The translations under genes were made by a program, and so were the position numbers. Of a stretch of DNA of 64,000 nucleotides, positions 1 to 12,815 are shown piece by piece (position 1 is the first letter of the stretch; each line of letters opens with the position of its first letter). The notes beneath the pieces were generated by a model. That model worked only from the letters and a program-made list of their open reading frames with translations, was not told the DNA's origin and ran no database searches. Source of the DNA: Vigna angularis (taxonomy: Eukaryota; Streptophyta; Magnoliopsida; Fabales; Fabaceae); contig NC_068971.1 of NCBI RefSeq assembly GCF_016808095.1, positions 26,928,131-26,992,130 of the forward strand, written 5' to 3'.

Positions 1-914
1 CAACTCATGTCTTTGGGTAGCGTAGTAGCACCTTCTTCCTTTGCTAGTTTCGTCATAGAAAAGGTTTCGTCTTTTAGATCTCTTATGGCATATTAACCGA
101 AAACCGAATCTGGGTCCTTGCCTAGTTCAATTAAAACCGCCAATGAAAACGAACGGTGACAATAGAACTAGGCAAGGACCGAAGTTCGTTTTGGGTTGAA
201 ACACTATAAGACATCCAAAAGACGCAAGCTTTTCTTACGAGGAAACTAGCAAAGGGAGAATGTGGTACAACGCTACCCAAAGACACGAAAAAAAACTACA
301 GCAAAACACAATTAAAACTCATTTTAATCGGTTCAAATGAAAGATAATCAACCAAAGACTAATATAATCAGAATAAAAGTACGTTTAAACAGTTCAAAAG
401 AGACAAAAACATACCTGAAAAGTAATGTCGCGGAGAGAAAAGGCGAGAAGGAAGACGATGAAGTGCTCGTAACAGCGGGTTTGATGTTTGATTTAACAGC
501 AAACTAGACGTCGGCTCCCCAAGTGAACCGACGTCTATTCTGGCCTAGACGTCGGGGCCCTTACTAATATGACGTCCAAAACAACTTTTCATCAGGCCAT
601 TTAGACGTCGGATGGCGTGATCCGACGTTTGTACGGCGGAAAAAAATAACTTTTCATCTACCTGTCAGACATATACACGTCCGTTAGAGGGGCACCGACG
701 TCTATAATCGAATATAGACGTCGGTGTGGCGGGATCAAACGTCTCTAAGGTAGGAGGGGCCCCGACGTCTATAATATTATAGACGTTGGGGTCCATCCTA
801 ACCAACGTCTATATGCCCACTTATTTACGAAAATGCCACCAGTCAATAATTACGTTGGTTATTTTGTGGTCCGACGTCTACGGGGTGATGTTAAAGCCCA
901 ATTCTGCACTAGTG
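1..914 (-). mobile_element. CACTA (En/Spm-type) transposon, right terminal region
   Basis: The last 8 bases (907-914) read CACTAGTG. Read from the end inward the terminus is CACTAGTGCAGAATTGGG, a CACTA-type terminal sequence. Between 508 and 890 the motif GACGTCGG or its complement CCGACGTC recurs many times in both orientations, which is the expected subterminal repeat block. The element interrupts a copia reading frame that resumes at 916. Its other end lies left of the window. At 411-424 the minus strand shows a good splice donor (CAG followed by GTATGT), so a transposon transcript probably starts in the repeat block and runs leftward. No transposase coding sequence is visible here. Confidence 0.75.
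9..285. repeat. long imperfect hairpin inside the CACTA element
   Basis: Bases 9-132 and 161-285 are complementary arms of about 124 nt separated by a loop of about 28 nt. The outer 15 bp (GTCTTTGGGTAGCGT at 9-23) pair perfectly, as do blocks around CCTTTGCTAGTTTC and GGTCCTTGCCTAGTTC near the loop. Elsewhere there are scattered mismatches, with roughly four of five positions pairing by eye. This mismatch pattern is like a young plant MIRNA precursor and unlike a simple MITE. No known miRNA was recognised. It could instead be a structural inverted repeat of the transposon. Confidence 0.7.
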
Positions 915-915
915 G

Positions 916-1152
916 TGGTTAAAAAACTTCTTAGCAAACATTCCACTAGGATTGAAACCAACCCCATCGGTGTCAATACACTATGATGCCCAATTGCCAA
1001 TAGTTATAACTAAAAACAATAATTACAATGGAAAGAATAGACATATACAATTGAAACACAATTTGGAGAAGCACCTTCTAAAGAGTGAAATTATTTCCAT
1101 TGATTATGTGAAGTCAGAACGAAATCTAGCAGATCCTCTAACAAAATCCTAG
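916..1152 (+). pseudogene. Ty1-copia polyprotein, C-terminal RNase H fragment
   Basis: The translated frame has the copia RNase H end: a WLKNFLANIPLG stretch at 916-951, IHYDAQ (in the place of the usual IHCDSQ), then YNGKNRHIQLKH and the closing YVKSERNLADPLTKS before a stop at 1150-1152. The N-terminal part of the polyprotein is absent because the CACTA element ends at 914, immediately before this frame. The Asp of the DSQ motif is kept, although the neighbouring residue is changed. It is a fragment with no start of its own. Confidence 0.85.
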
Positions 1153-2335
1153 GAAGACAAATGATATTAGAAACATTGAGGGAATATGACTTAAGCCACT
1201 TGCAAACAAACAAGTGATGGGAACCCAACCTTTGTGATTGGAGATCCCATGAATAAGGTTCATATGGGTAAAAACAAGTCTCTCGTTAGCTTTGATAGCA
1301 TTAAATTGATTTTAATCAATTATGTCATCAATTGTGTCCATTCTTATGGTGTGTATGAAAGTGGTAGAGACTACATTATGAGAGGTTAAACTTTGTCAAT
1401 AAAGTTCTATATGGTAAAAATTTTTTAGCTTAAACAAAGTTTTTAATGATTTTTATATCCATTGTGGGTGGTGTATGATTTGCAGCATACACTTGATAAA
1501 ATCACCTATATGAGTGTCGAGTGAGGCCGCTTGCAGGCATTATCTCTAGAGAACTCATGAATACTAGACACGTGCATTGCCTAATAAGCGCAACACAACG
1601 ATAACAACGAAGATTGTAGGTGTCTGTTGTGATTGATAAACCTCTAACACACATCAAGTATCTTTGGTTCATATAGCTTGTTATACCAACTATATTGTGT
1701 GTTAAGTTTCTTGATATAAGACTGGTTCATATAGCTTTTTATACTAGCTATGATGCATTACAACCTATGAAACCCAGGATAAAAGTTTCTTATCTTTCTT
1801 ATAATCTTTATTAACAATCAGAATAAAGATTTGTGTTATTGCTTTATATACAATCATTTTCCATGTTTACAAGAAGATGACATCTTTGAATTGAATAAGG
1901 ATTACCTATAAAACGAAAAATCACTTTTGAGACAGTATTATTGGGTCAAAAACCTTTTCTATTTTATTTCGTTTGCAGTATGTGTACTAACAATAAAAAT
2001 AATTGCAAAAGAAACGTTAATTTTTAAACATTGGGCTAACAAATTAACATTCATAAGTGCAATGCAACGCTTATTTTTTGTTAGCAAAGGTCATTTTTGC
2101 ATTCTTTCCTAGTCTATAAATAGAGCACTTCCTTCATTCCAAAAAAAAAAAGCACAAAACATCTTCCAATATCTAGCTCTCCCTCTTAATTTATATGTTT
2201 CTTCTTTTCTTATTTCTCACTCTTATATTATAAGTATAACCTAATGTTTCTTTCTAGTTCTAAGATTACTCGAGAAGTTCTGATTGTATTTTGGGAAACT
2301 TGCACAATACACCGCAAATAAGTCCTTAAAGACAC
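1153..2335 (+). mobile_element. copia 3' untranslated region and probable 3' LTR
   Basis: Downstream of the RNase H stop the text resembles the 3' region of TNT1/Sire-like copia elements, with a decayed extension through about 1640. A probable LTR follows: a TATA box (TATAAATA, 2115-2122) is followed about 30 bp later by a pyrimidine-rich start region and an R/U5-like segment ending near 2335. The LTR may begin at the TGTATG at about 1467, after a short G-rich tract. Exact LTR ends and the target-site duplication were not resolved. Confidence 0.5.
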
Positions 2336-2338
2336 TAA

Positions 2339-2601
2339 GGCCTTGTTCTTTTGAGTGGATTTGAGGGGATTTGAGAGGATTTGAAGATAAATTTTTTTGT
2401 CGTTTATTTGAGTGAATTTGGAGGTAAATAAGAGTGAATTTGGAAATAAATTTTTTTAATTTGTCGCGTCAATACAATTGTATACTAATTCTCACAAATT
2501 TTATTTTCAAATTCACTCTCATTTACCTCCAAATTCACTCAAATAAACAATAAAAAAATTTATCTTCAAATCCCCTCAAATCCACTCAAAAGAACAAGGC
2601 C
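2339..2601. mobile_element. Tourist-like (PIF/Harbinger) MITE
   Basis: The element opens with GGCCTTGTTC and closes with GAACAAGGCC. The arms pair over about 100 bp (GAGTGGATTTGAG... against ...CTCAAATCCACTC). It is flanked by the 3-bp duplication TAA (2336-2338 and 2602-2604), the hallmark of Tourist/PIF-Harbinger insertions. It has no coding capacity. Confidence 0.9.
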
Positions 2602-2656
2602 TAAATCTACACTCTTCAGGAAATACAAGTTTTTGTCCACAATTTTTATTACAGTA

Positions 2657-4528
<1,872 letters not shown>

Positions 4529-4563
<35 letters not shown>
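4529..4563. repeat. (TA)n microsatellite
   Basis: A simple alternating TA tract of about 35 bp. Confidence 0.9.
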
Positions 4564-4566
<3 letters not shown>

Positions 4567-4724
4567 ATATTTAAATTACTATATAAATGTTGTCCTGGTG
4601 GTAGATTGGTAGTAAAGTATCACATCCACTTGTTTTTCCATAAGTTGAAGAAATTTAATTTTTCAGTGGTGCCAATTTGCCTAATTGAGTAGGCAGTCCT
4701 TGTCATATATTTTAGTAATGTGTG

Positions 4725-6600
4725 TCGAGTTTTAGTAGACAAAAAGATTCTCATATATTATTATGGATTTTAAGTTTTAAGGTCAAGGATATTTAAATAT
4801 TTTCATTCTCAAAATTAAAAAAAAAAAAAACAAGAAACCCTTGCACCTTTTGCTCACCCCCTTCATTCCTCTCAACCCTCTCTCTTTCATCTCTTTCACT
4901 ACAACCTTTTTTTTGTCATCCCTACTATAGTCCCAATGGAAAAAATCAAAAACACTCATCTAACCATAATTCACCTTCCTCACTTATCCTATTTGTTTCT
5001 CTTTCATCTCCATACTCTCTCACCCACAGACAACAACCCACGACACCGTAATTTGTTGTTCTTGCTTTGTTAGTTCATTTGTTTACGACTTTAATAATAA
5101 AATAATTGATGATATTAATGTTGATTTTTGATTGGAGGGTTGTGTTATATCTTTTTCCTTTTGTTATTAAATTTCGTTTTTAAATTTTAGAATGAGTAGT
5201 TTATCTCCACGGAGATTTGATATTTTGACTATTGAGTTGTCCGGAAATATTTTACAGAAGAGAAAAATTGTTATATGAAAAGGGGATTTCGAAAGGGTAA
5301 GTCATTGTCCAAAATATACTTTTCACCTGCTTGCATATAACCAACGTCAAAACACAACCAAAAAAGAAAGCTCCTGCACATTGTACTAAATGATTTAACC
5401 AGAACAAATTATTGAAGAGAATTATGAATAGAGAAAATTGTTGTTGTTGACTCTATCCCCTTATTCAGAAAAGAGATCACTACTCGTTCCCTCTCGAATG
5501 TTTCATCTTGATAAGCATATTTTCATTTCATTTTTGTAAAAAGAATAAAAATATTCTAACAACTTACACATCTTGTATATTTGAGCACATTGCAGAATAT
5601 TAAGTAGTTTTCACGAAGAACCGCATTAATATACCAACTAATTAAAAATCAACCAGAAATTAGTAAACTAGTCATAATGAACTTGTTATCTCTTAGTTGG
5701 ACCAAAAAATTACTTTCCAAAGTAAATCACATCATGTAAGTTTATTTTAAACAATTCACATCTCTAATTTGTTTGGTCAATATAAACATGATGTTGTCAT
5801 TCTGATTTATCGTTTGCGGTAGAAGTGAAATTAAGAAAAACAAAACATACTGAATTTTAAATTGGAATTTAAACTTAATAAATTTGTTATCATCACGCTC
5901 ATAGTTTAACTTTTACTCCTTTCATTTCTATGATTTTATCAAAATTATAAAATGATGTTGTCATTCTGATTTATCATTTGTCGCAGAAGTGAAATTAAGA
6001 AAAACAAAAAGGTACTGAATTTCAAATTGGAACTTAAAATTAATAAATTTGTTACCAATCACGCTCGTAGTTTAACTTCTACTCCTTTCATTTCTATGAT
6101 TTTATCAAAATTGGTATTAAGAAACTAAATGTTTTGCAACTATTATGGGTCGATGCTAACATCTTTTTGTTGGGGGTTTCTTGTTTTTTTTTTAGTTTTG
6201 AAATTATTGAAATTATTGTAGACTTTAGTTTTTACAAATTTAATAACAATCAGAAGGGAAAAGATATAACACAACCCTCCAATCAAAAATCAACATCAAT
6301 ATCATCAATTATTTTGTCATTAAATTGAAAAACAAATGAACGAACAGAGTAAGAGTAACAAATTGCAATGTCATAGGTTGTTGTGTGTGGATGTGAGAGA
6401 AGATGGAGATGAGAGAGAGGATGGAAATGAGAGAGAAACAAATTGGATAAGTGAGGAAGATAAATTAGGGTTAAGTAAGTGTTTCTGATTTTTTTTTTCA
6501 GTTGGGACAACTGTAGGGATGACAGAGAGAAGGTTGAAGTGAAAGAGATGAAAGAGAAAGGATTGAAAAAAAATAAGGATGAGAAAGGGGTGAGTAAGAT
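4725..6600. mobile_element. foldback Mutator-like element, copy A
   Basis: Bases 4845-5182 pair in inverted orientation with 6236-6597. Shared blocks include CTCACTTATCC/GGATAAGTGAG, the CCTCCAATCAAAAATC strand pair, and CTTTCATCTC repeats. The outer left part (4725-4845) matches in inverted orientation the right end of copy B at 56700-56866, so the family terminus is near 4725. The right outer end of this copy has diverged. The arms of more than 330 bp with no transposase suggest a non-autonomous Mutator-like foldback element. No clear 9-bp duplication was found. Confidence 0.6.
5788..6115. repeat. direct tandem duplication, about 160-bp unit
   Basis: Bases 5788-5947 and 5951-6115 are near-identical direct copies, both running from ATGATGTTGTCATTCTGATT to TTTCTATGATTTTATCAAAA with scattered substitutions. 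The pair lies in the spacer of foldback element A. Confidence 0.9.
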
Positions 6601-6756
6601 ATTGTTCTCTATCAAATATAATATTCTTATTTTTACATTCTCTGTCAAATAAAATTTATTTTCATTTGAATATTATTTGCTAATTAATTTACGGTAGCGT
6701 TGTAGTATAGAAAATGAATACATATTAGTCTCTCTCTGTTTAGTTTATTACTTTTT

Positions 6757-8137
6757 GGTTTAATGTCTCTGTAGGTCCTTATTTTGGTTCGGAATCTCAT
6801 TTAAGTCCTTTTTCTTTTTGCCGTCTCAATTGGGTCCTTATTTTTGTAAAATTGGAGCAATTAAAGGTCTGCCGTTAAATTGGACAAACGGTCGTTTAAT
6901 TGTGCATTACGTGGCATGAACAGTGTTTTCACTAATCACATGTGGAATTAAAAAAGAGTTTTGTATTAAAAATTTGGATTGAATCAGATTTAGGGAAGGG
7001 TAAAGTGGGAAAACTCATTCGTTAAAGTTCTGGTTTTTATATTGTTAATTAATCTCTGAAGCATTTATCTCCCTCATCCAAGCTTTTCTGATGTTCCATC
7101 ATCATGTTGTGAGTGAAAGGTGTGTTACATTGAACTTAAACAAAACCCCGTTTCTGTCCACGAATATCAAGTAATAAGACTTACCATCTTAGGGACACTT
7201 GAAATCAAGTTATTTGATAAGAAATTTGCATGAAATCAAGTCTTACCATCTAAGTCTAAAGCCACAAATGCTGCAATGATGTGGAAGATCATCAAATAAT
7301 CCACTAATTACAGATGAATGGAATTCTCGTAACACTGCTTCAGGACACCGGTACAAGAACATACAGACGATGGCATGGTTGACTCATCATAAGCCACTTG
7401 GTTCAATCCCAAGTCCTGACCTTTCCTAGATTAATCAAATCCCTAATTCCCAAATGAATCAATCTGTAGAGAAAACAGATGAATCAAATCCCTAATTTCA
7501 ATTTTAAAAAAAAAACCCTAATCTGAAACTCAACCAAGAATGTGATCCGCACCACCCACGAGAACGACCATTGAGATGCCGAAACGAACCCTCCCTCCTT
7601 GCACCACGAAGCGGACCGACCAACGTCCTCGTGCAGTCGCCGCGACCTTGCTGCTCCATCGATTTGTTATTGTCGCGCCTCCGCTGCCCCTCCACAAGGT
7701 CTCTGCCTGTGCTCGAAAACGCAAAATATTCTCTCCCCCAACGTTGAGTCTGTTTGCGTCAAAGGAGAAAGGGAAGAAGCTTCAAGCTTCTGGAGTTTTG
7801 CTTTTAACTGGAATAGAGAAGATATGGGAAAGAGTTTTCCCTTACGCGACCCTAGGGCTGCACTTTAATTTTTTTTACATTTTCTTCACTTTGCCCTTCC
7901 CTAAATCTGATTCAATCCAAATTTTTAATACAAAACTCTTTTTTAATTCCACGTGTGATTAGTGAAAACACTGTCCATGCCACGTAACGCACAATTAAAC
8001 GGTCGTTTGTCCAATTTGACGGCAGGCCTTTAATTGCTCCAATTTTACAAAAATGAGAACCCAATTGAGACAGCAAAAAGAAAGGGGACTTAAATGAGAT
8101 TCCGGACCAAAATAAGGACCTACAGAGACATTAAACC
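6757..8137. mobile_element. Mutator-like element with long inverted repeats and GC-richer cargo
   Basis: The ends are GGTTTAATGTCTCTGTAGGTCC and its inverse. The arms, about 6757-7020 and 7875-8137, are near-perfect inverted repeats. The flanking 9 bp are TTACTTTTT (6748-6756) and TTATTTTTT (8138-8146), one transition apart, fitting a Mutator-type 9-bp target duplication. The interior at about 7520-7870 is far less AT-rich than the surroundings and opens frames on both strands, but none matches a family I know. This is the layout of a Pack-MULE carrying a host fragment; the cargo identity is unknown. Confidence 0.75.
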
Positions 8138-8516
8138 TTATTTTTTTTACTTTTACAATGAAGTAGAGCTGTCAAAAGGGTAACCCGGCTTAACCCGGTC
8201 CAGCTCACCACGGGTTGGTCACTTAGTGAGCCAACCCAACCCGGCTCACTTGTTAACAAGCTGAAAAAATTCGAACCCGCCCGACCCACCACGAGTTGGT
8301 GGGTTAAACGGGTTGGCTCATTGACTCATTTAATTATAATTTTTTTTTAAATAAAAATGTTACCATTCTTTTAATTCAAATTCAAATAAACGTCACACTA
8401 AAATGATGTTAAACTCCAAAGACAATTCAAAATAAATAAATAAAGTATCATATCATCCAACTGTAATCCAAAAACATGTACAAAAGGCGAACAAATGAGT
8501 TTTTAATATTGATAAT

Positions 8517-9453
8517 TGTCAGAACCATTAAAAACGCACCCAAAACCCCTCTGAACGGACGCCAGGTGTCAAGCTGAGGGGGGTCAGAAATCAGATAGTG
8601 GAATGCAGGTGTCAGCAAAGGAGCAGACGTTCGTTTTAAGCAAAATTGAGTTTTTGGAAAATCACGACACACTCTCTGCATGCATCTTCTTCTCCAAACT
8701 CTGAGTTTCTCAAATTCTCCTACTTCTCTCTAAGAAATCTCAATTATCTCTTCTCCGATCACCATTCAGGCATTGTAGAAGCTTTTCCGGCATCCTAAGC
8801 TTCATTCTTAACCGAACAATTTCGAGTTCTGAACTGGTAAGTTTCCTTGTCTTTAGCCGTTCGTTCTCTGGTTCATGCAAATCAAGTTCTGGTTGCATGC
8901 TGTCATCTTGTCTGAACCATTTTTGGTTTTCTGTGGTTTGATTTAGTTTGAAGATTTGTTGAGCGTTGAGAGTAGAAAGATTTATAAACAGACGAACCAT
9001 ACTTTTGCCTCTAGGACGATCGTTCACGCTAGAGGTAATGGAAGCTTATTAATTTAATTTACATGATTATGTGCTGTATGAACGTTCGTTGACTAGATGA
9101 TTTGACATGAAAAATGATTGAGTTATGTTATGATGCACGAAATATATGAAATCTCTATGTTTGGATGTTATGAAATATGAAAGTGATTATAATATGAATG
9201 TGTAAAGTTATGAAGTTATATGTTAAGAAATGAGTTGGAATATAAATGATCCTGGTATGAAATTCCCCTAGGAAAGTGTACGTACGTTACTGAACGGTCT
9301 TTGACCGTTCGGTTTTCTAGTGAATTTGGTTTGTAGTGGATTCTTTCATTTAGGAAGAATCCTAGTTGAGGACGAGCGTCTACATTTCGAAATACCGTGC
9401 TTGAGCGTTCGGCCAAGCATAGTTCTATCTTGATATCCTGTTATAAACTTCAG

Positions 9454-9505
<52 letters not shown>

Positions 9506-11003
9506 TGTATATTTAGTTATTCTTAAATACTACTCCAATAGTATCTCAGTATATTTATCAAGCCTCTTTTCTATAAGTTTAGTAGCACCTGGTCTTATAC
9601 CAAGTGTTCATCCTAAGCAAGTGTTTGGTCTTACACCAGGCACTCGTCCTATCTCCTTAAGTTAAACTTCTAATACGAGCGTTCGTTCAAGCCCTCTAGG
9701 GTTCGCTCACTATAGTGTTCAGTCTTTAACTGACATTCGTATTTCTTGATACTAAACTCAATTAAACTAAGTATTCACAAGTGTTCAGTTTCTTCATGTG
9801 AATTCCTTTACGTATTATTCTTTGAATATCTTGAAGTGTCTGTGTCCATTGGTTCCAGCCTAGAGCCTTAGTGCTGAGCATGGTCTTTTAGATGTTCGGT
9901 TAAAGCTCTTAAGAGTCACTTCATCTAATTTACTCATTTTGTAAGTTACGTTCGTTCTATTCGTTTCTTGTGATATTAGATTATACTTGGTTTCTTTCTC
10001 AAACCAATAGTAAACCTCTTGGTCTAAATCCATTCTGGAACTGGAGACCTCTCGGTCTTGCTCCAATTGTGCAGTCTCATTCTGAGTCAGGGTTGAACGT
10101 TCGGTAAATTGTATCCGAATGGATCTTTGTGTGAAATGTTTAAGTGAGATGACTATTAATGAAAGATGAAGAAAATGTGATATGGAAATGTTGTGGATTA
10201 TGGACGAGCGTTCCGGGGAGGAACGACTCATGTGTGAATATTGGAATTGGTAAAGTATGACTGTGGGCATGTTAAGCTGGCTGTTCATCCTGATGTTCCG
10301 TGAGTACTCGTCATCACGTAGAGGAGGGTAGGTCATGTGTGGGAACGACAGGAGGTCCTAGTCCTTAGGGTTACTTTGGACAGATAGGGCTAACCTCGGG
10401 TGGCAGCTGTTGAGGGCATCCCAGTTACTACATCACCCGGGTGCACGAGCGCCTGTAGCTACGCAGATTTCATACAGTCCGAACAGTTAGTCTAGTATTA
10501 GGCTTTGTGTGAACGAACTATGAATTATCTTGTTTAAATGATTTTGTGAAATGTATGTTTATGCATGATTTAAATTACATAAGCTTACCCTGTGTTTTCT
10601 GTCGTGTCTTGTTTTGTACGTTCGTCTTGTCGTTGCAATGATCATCCGTGTGGAATTGAGCAGAAGGGGACGCGTTGTTGGAAGATACGCTGGAAGAAGA
10701 AAATTTGGTCGAGGTTGAAGTTAAGGCCGAACAGTAGGACGTTTGGTCGGTAGTTTAGTTTATAGTAAGGTGGTCATTAGATGACCTTTCCCTTTTGATC
10801 TTGCATGACCGTCCGGTATCCTTTTGTAAACTGTTCGGTCAAAATTGTACCTTTATACATCTTTTAATTAAATTTCTTTTTACTATATTGTAAGGCCGTT
10901 CGGCCGAGACCGTACGTTCTTGTATAGTGTAAGACTGATCTGTATATTATTTAATGTGATTATTCTATTATATAGTTTTGGATTGTATTTTTGGGATGTT
11001 ACA
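8517..11003 (+). repeat. 5' LTR of the chromovirus
   Basis: This LTR runs from TGTCAGAACCATT to GGGATGTTACA, 2487 bp. It has many GTTCG/CGAAC words and a (TA)n tract at 9459-9500. Open frames inside it are not shared with known proteins. The other LTR starts TGTTAGAACC, a single transition in the first bases. Confidence 0.92.
9459..9500. repeat. (TA)n tract in the 5' LTR
   Basis: About 42 bp of TA. The equivalent site in the 3' LTR (19556-19650) is about 95 bp long. Confidence 0.95.
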
Positions 11004-11007
11004 TTAG

Positions 11008-11020
11008 TGGTATCATAACA
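11008..11020 (+). other. primer-binding site of the chromovirus
   Basis: TGGTATCATAACA begins 4 bp after the 5' LTR. Its first eight bases match the complement of the 3' end of initiator Met tRNA (TGGTATCAGAGC); later bases have drifted. Confidence 0.75.
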
Positions 11021-11154
11021 GTTTTGTTCCTTTAAGGACATTGTAGGTTATGAGTACACTATGTTTTTGCTGTGTGCTTAACGTTCGTTTGATGAATTAT
11101 TTTAAACTCTTTGAACTTAACTAATGATTGCTTTCTCTGCTTCTCAGAGAACTA

Positions 11155-12270
11155 ATGGCACCGAGACCTCCTCCTCAACCTACCGAACGTGATGCATCTG
11201 ACAACACCCGACTCTTAGAATCAGTAATAGAAGTCCTACAGTAGCAGAACGCTGCCCTGGTATAGCAGAACACGGCCGCTTTACAGAGTTTAGAAGGCGC
11301 ACGTGCCAACTCTGAAGCGACCCAACGGCAGCTGATGGAAATCATCGCGACCACGAGGAATAACCCCGGAACGTCCACTTCCTTTGGAAATCATCCGGTC
11401 GAGTGGAGCTTGGAGAGTTTCCTTCAACATCACCCAGCTAAGTTTAATGGGAAGTGTCTACCTGATGAGGCCGACCAGTGCTTAAGGGACATGGAAAGGA
11501 TCTACGATGCCAAGAGGTGTCCGGACGACAATCGCTTGGCATTCACGGAATATCTGCTGACTAGAGAGGCTAGTCATTGGTGGACTACCATGAAGATGAT
11601 TCTAGCGGACACTCAAAGTCCCATCTCTTGGGAAGTCTTCAGAACTAAGTTTTATGAAGAGTACTTCCCTGATAGCGTTTGTTTCGCCAAGGAAGTAGAG
11701 TTTCTTCAATTGGTGCAAGGTGGGATGTCCGTCTCTGAGTACACCAACAAGTTCAAGCATTTAGTACGATTCAACACCATGGCTACCAGTGAAGAGTGGT
11801 AGTGTCGTAAGTTCGAAAATGGGTTGAGGAGTGAATTGAAGTTGTTGATATCCAGCTTGTGCATTAGGTCTTTTTCTACCATGGTTGAGAGAGCCAAAGT
11901 ATTGAAGAAAAACATGGCAGAAGTGGAACAGCAAAAGAAGCAACAACAAGCAGTTAGGGGACCAGTATTGTCCAAAAGCAATACGAGTGTGAGAAGGAAC
12001 CCTTACACTCGTCCAGTACAAACATCAAATTCTGGTGGGTCACAAGCAGTGGTTGTTGTCGGATGGTCTGGACAGCAAGGGACCGTGACATGTTTTTAGT
12101 GTGGAGGACCACACTACCGTTCGTCGTGTCCTCAGTTGGTGGGAGGATAGTTTTGCACTCGCTGTAGAAGAAATGGTCATCTGGAGAGCGAGTGTAACAT
12201 GGGAGGACGAGTAGTGATGAGGCCACCGAATGCTGGAAGGAATCAACCGAGAGGTGGTGGTCGAGCACAA
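11155..12270 (+). pseudogene. chromovirus gag (capsid/nucleocapsid), broken
   Basis: The frame opens at ATG 11155 and stays in phase to about 12567. It has the retrotransposon gag core: a PAKFNG motif, HWWTTM, the FPDS stretch, and the EYTNKFKHL region around 11740. A zinc-knuckle remnant follows (CGGPHYRSSC at about 12100), then a second cysteine-rich stretch (CTRCRRNGHLESEC at about 12155). Gag would package the RNA in virus-like particles. Five in-frame TAG codons (11242, 11263, 11800, 12097, 12148) break it; the one at 12097 falls inside the knuckle. It is not functional as it stands. Confidence 0.85.
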
Positions 12271-12815
12271 GCAGTCGGTCGAGTTTATGCTATAACGGGC
12301 GCTGAAGCAGCAAGCTCAGGTACACTCATCATCAGCACTTGCTTATTGTTTGGAATGCCTTGCTATGTGTTGTATGATTCGGGGGCAACACACTCCTTCA
12401 TCTCGAAGGCGTGCGTTGAGAAATTGGGATTAGCTAAGAGCGAGATGCAGTTTCACTTGGTGGTGTCAACCCCAGCGACTGGTGAGGTTAGGACATCTAT
12501 TATGTGCATTAGATTTCCTATTGAGGTGGAAGGGCGTAGATATAAGGTAAACCTCATCTGTTTACCTTAAAGGAGTTAGAGGTGATTTTAGGAATGGATT
12601 GGTTGGCTGCCAATCACATTCTCATAGACTGTGGTGCGAAGAGGTTGGTATTTCCGGATGAAGAAGAAGAAGAGTTATCTGTGACGCTCGGTCAGCTAAA
12701 GGAGGACATCATGTAGGGCTCCAGTTGTTTTCTAATCATGACGCACGCGGATGAAGAGTTTGAAGATTTAAGTCATGAACGATTCTCTAGTAGCAAGCTG
12801 AGTGGAGGATGATCG
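12271..12815 (+). pseudogene. chromovirus aspartic protease region, broken
   Basis: The catalytic motif DSGATHSF is present at about 12376-12399, in the same frame as gag. A later ILGMDWL stretch at about 12588 is typical of gypsy retropepsins. A frameshift at about 12565-12570 separates these parts, and TAG at 12714 and TGA at 12810 interrupt the linker to reverse transcriptase. The protease would cleave the polyprotein. Confidence 0.8.

Noticed and set aside
4580..4690. tRNA/SINE-like stretch (CCTGGTGGTAGATTGG)
   Set aside because: No convincing box B or cloverleaf follows, and no A-rich tail or flanking duplication was seen.
7576..7962. 128-codon ORF in the Mutator-like element
   Set aside because: It runs from GC-rich cargo directly into the terminal inverted repeat, overlaps other open frames on both strands and matches no family I know.
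8740..10336. Minus-strand ORFs inside the gypsy LTR (95 and 158 codons)
   Set aside because: They are repeated in the other LTR only because the LTR is repeated, with no protein-like motif and with differing endpoints between copies.
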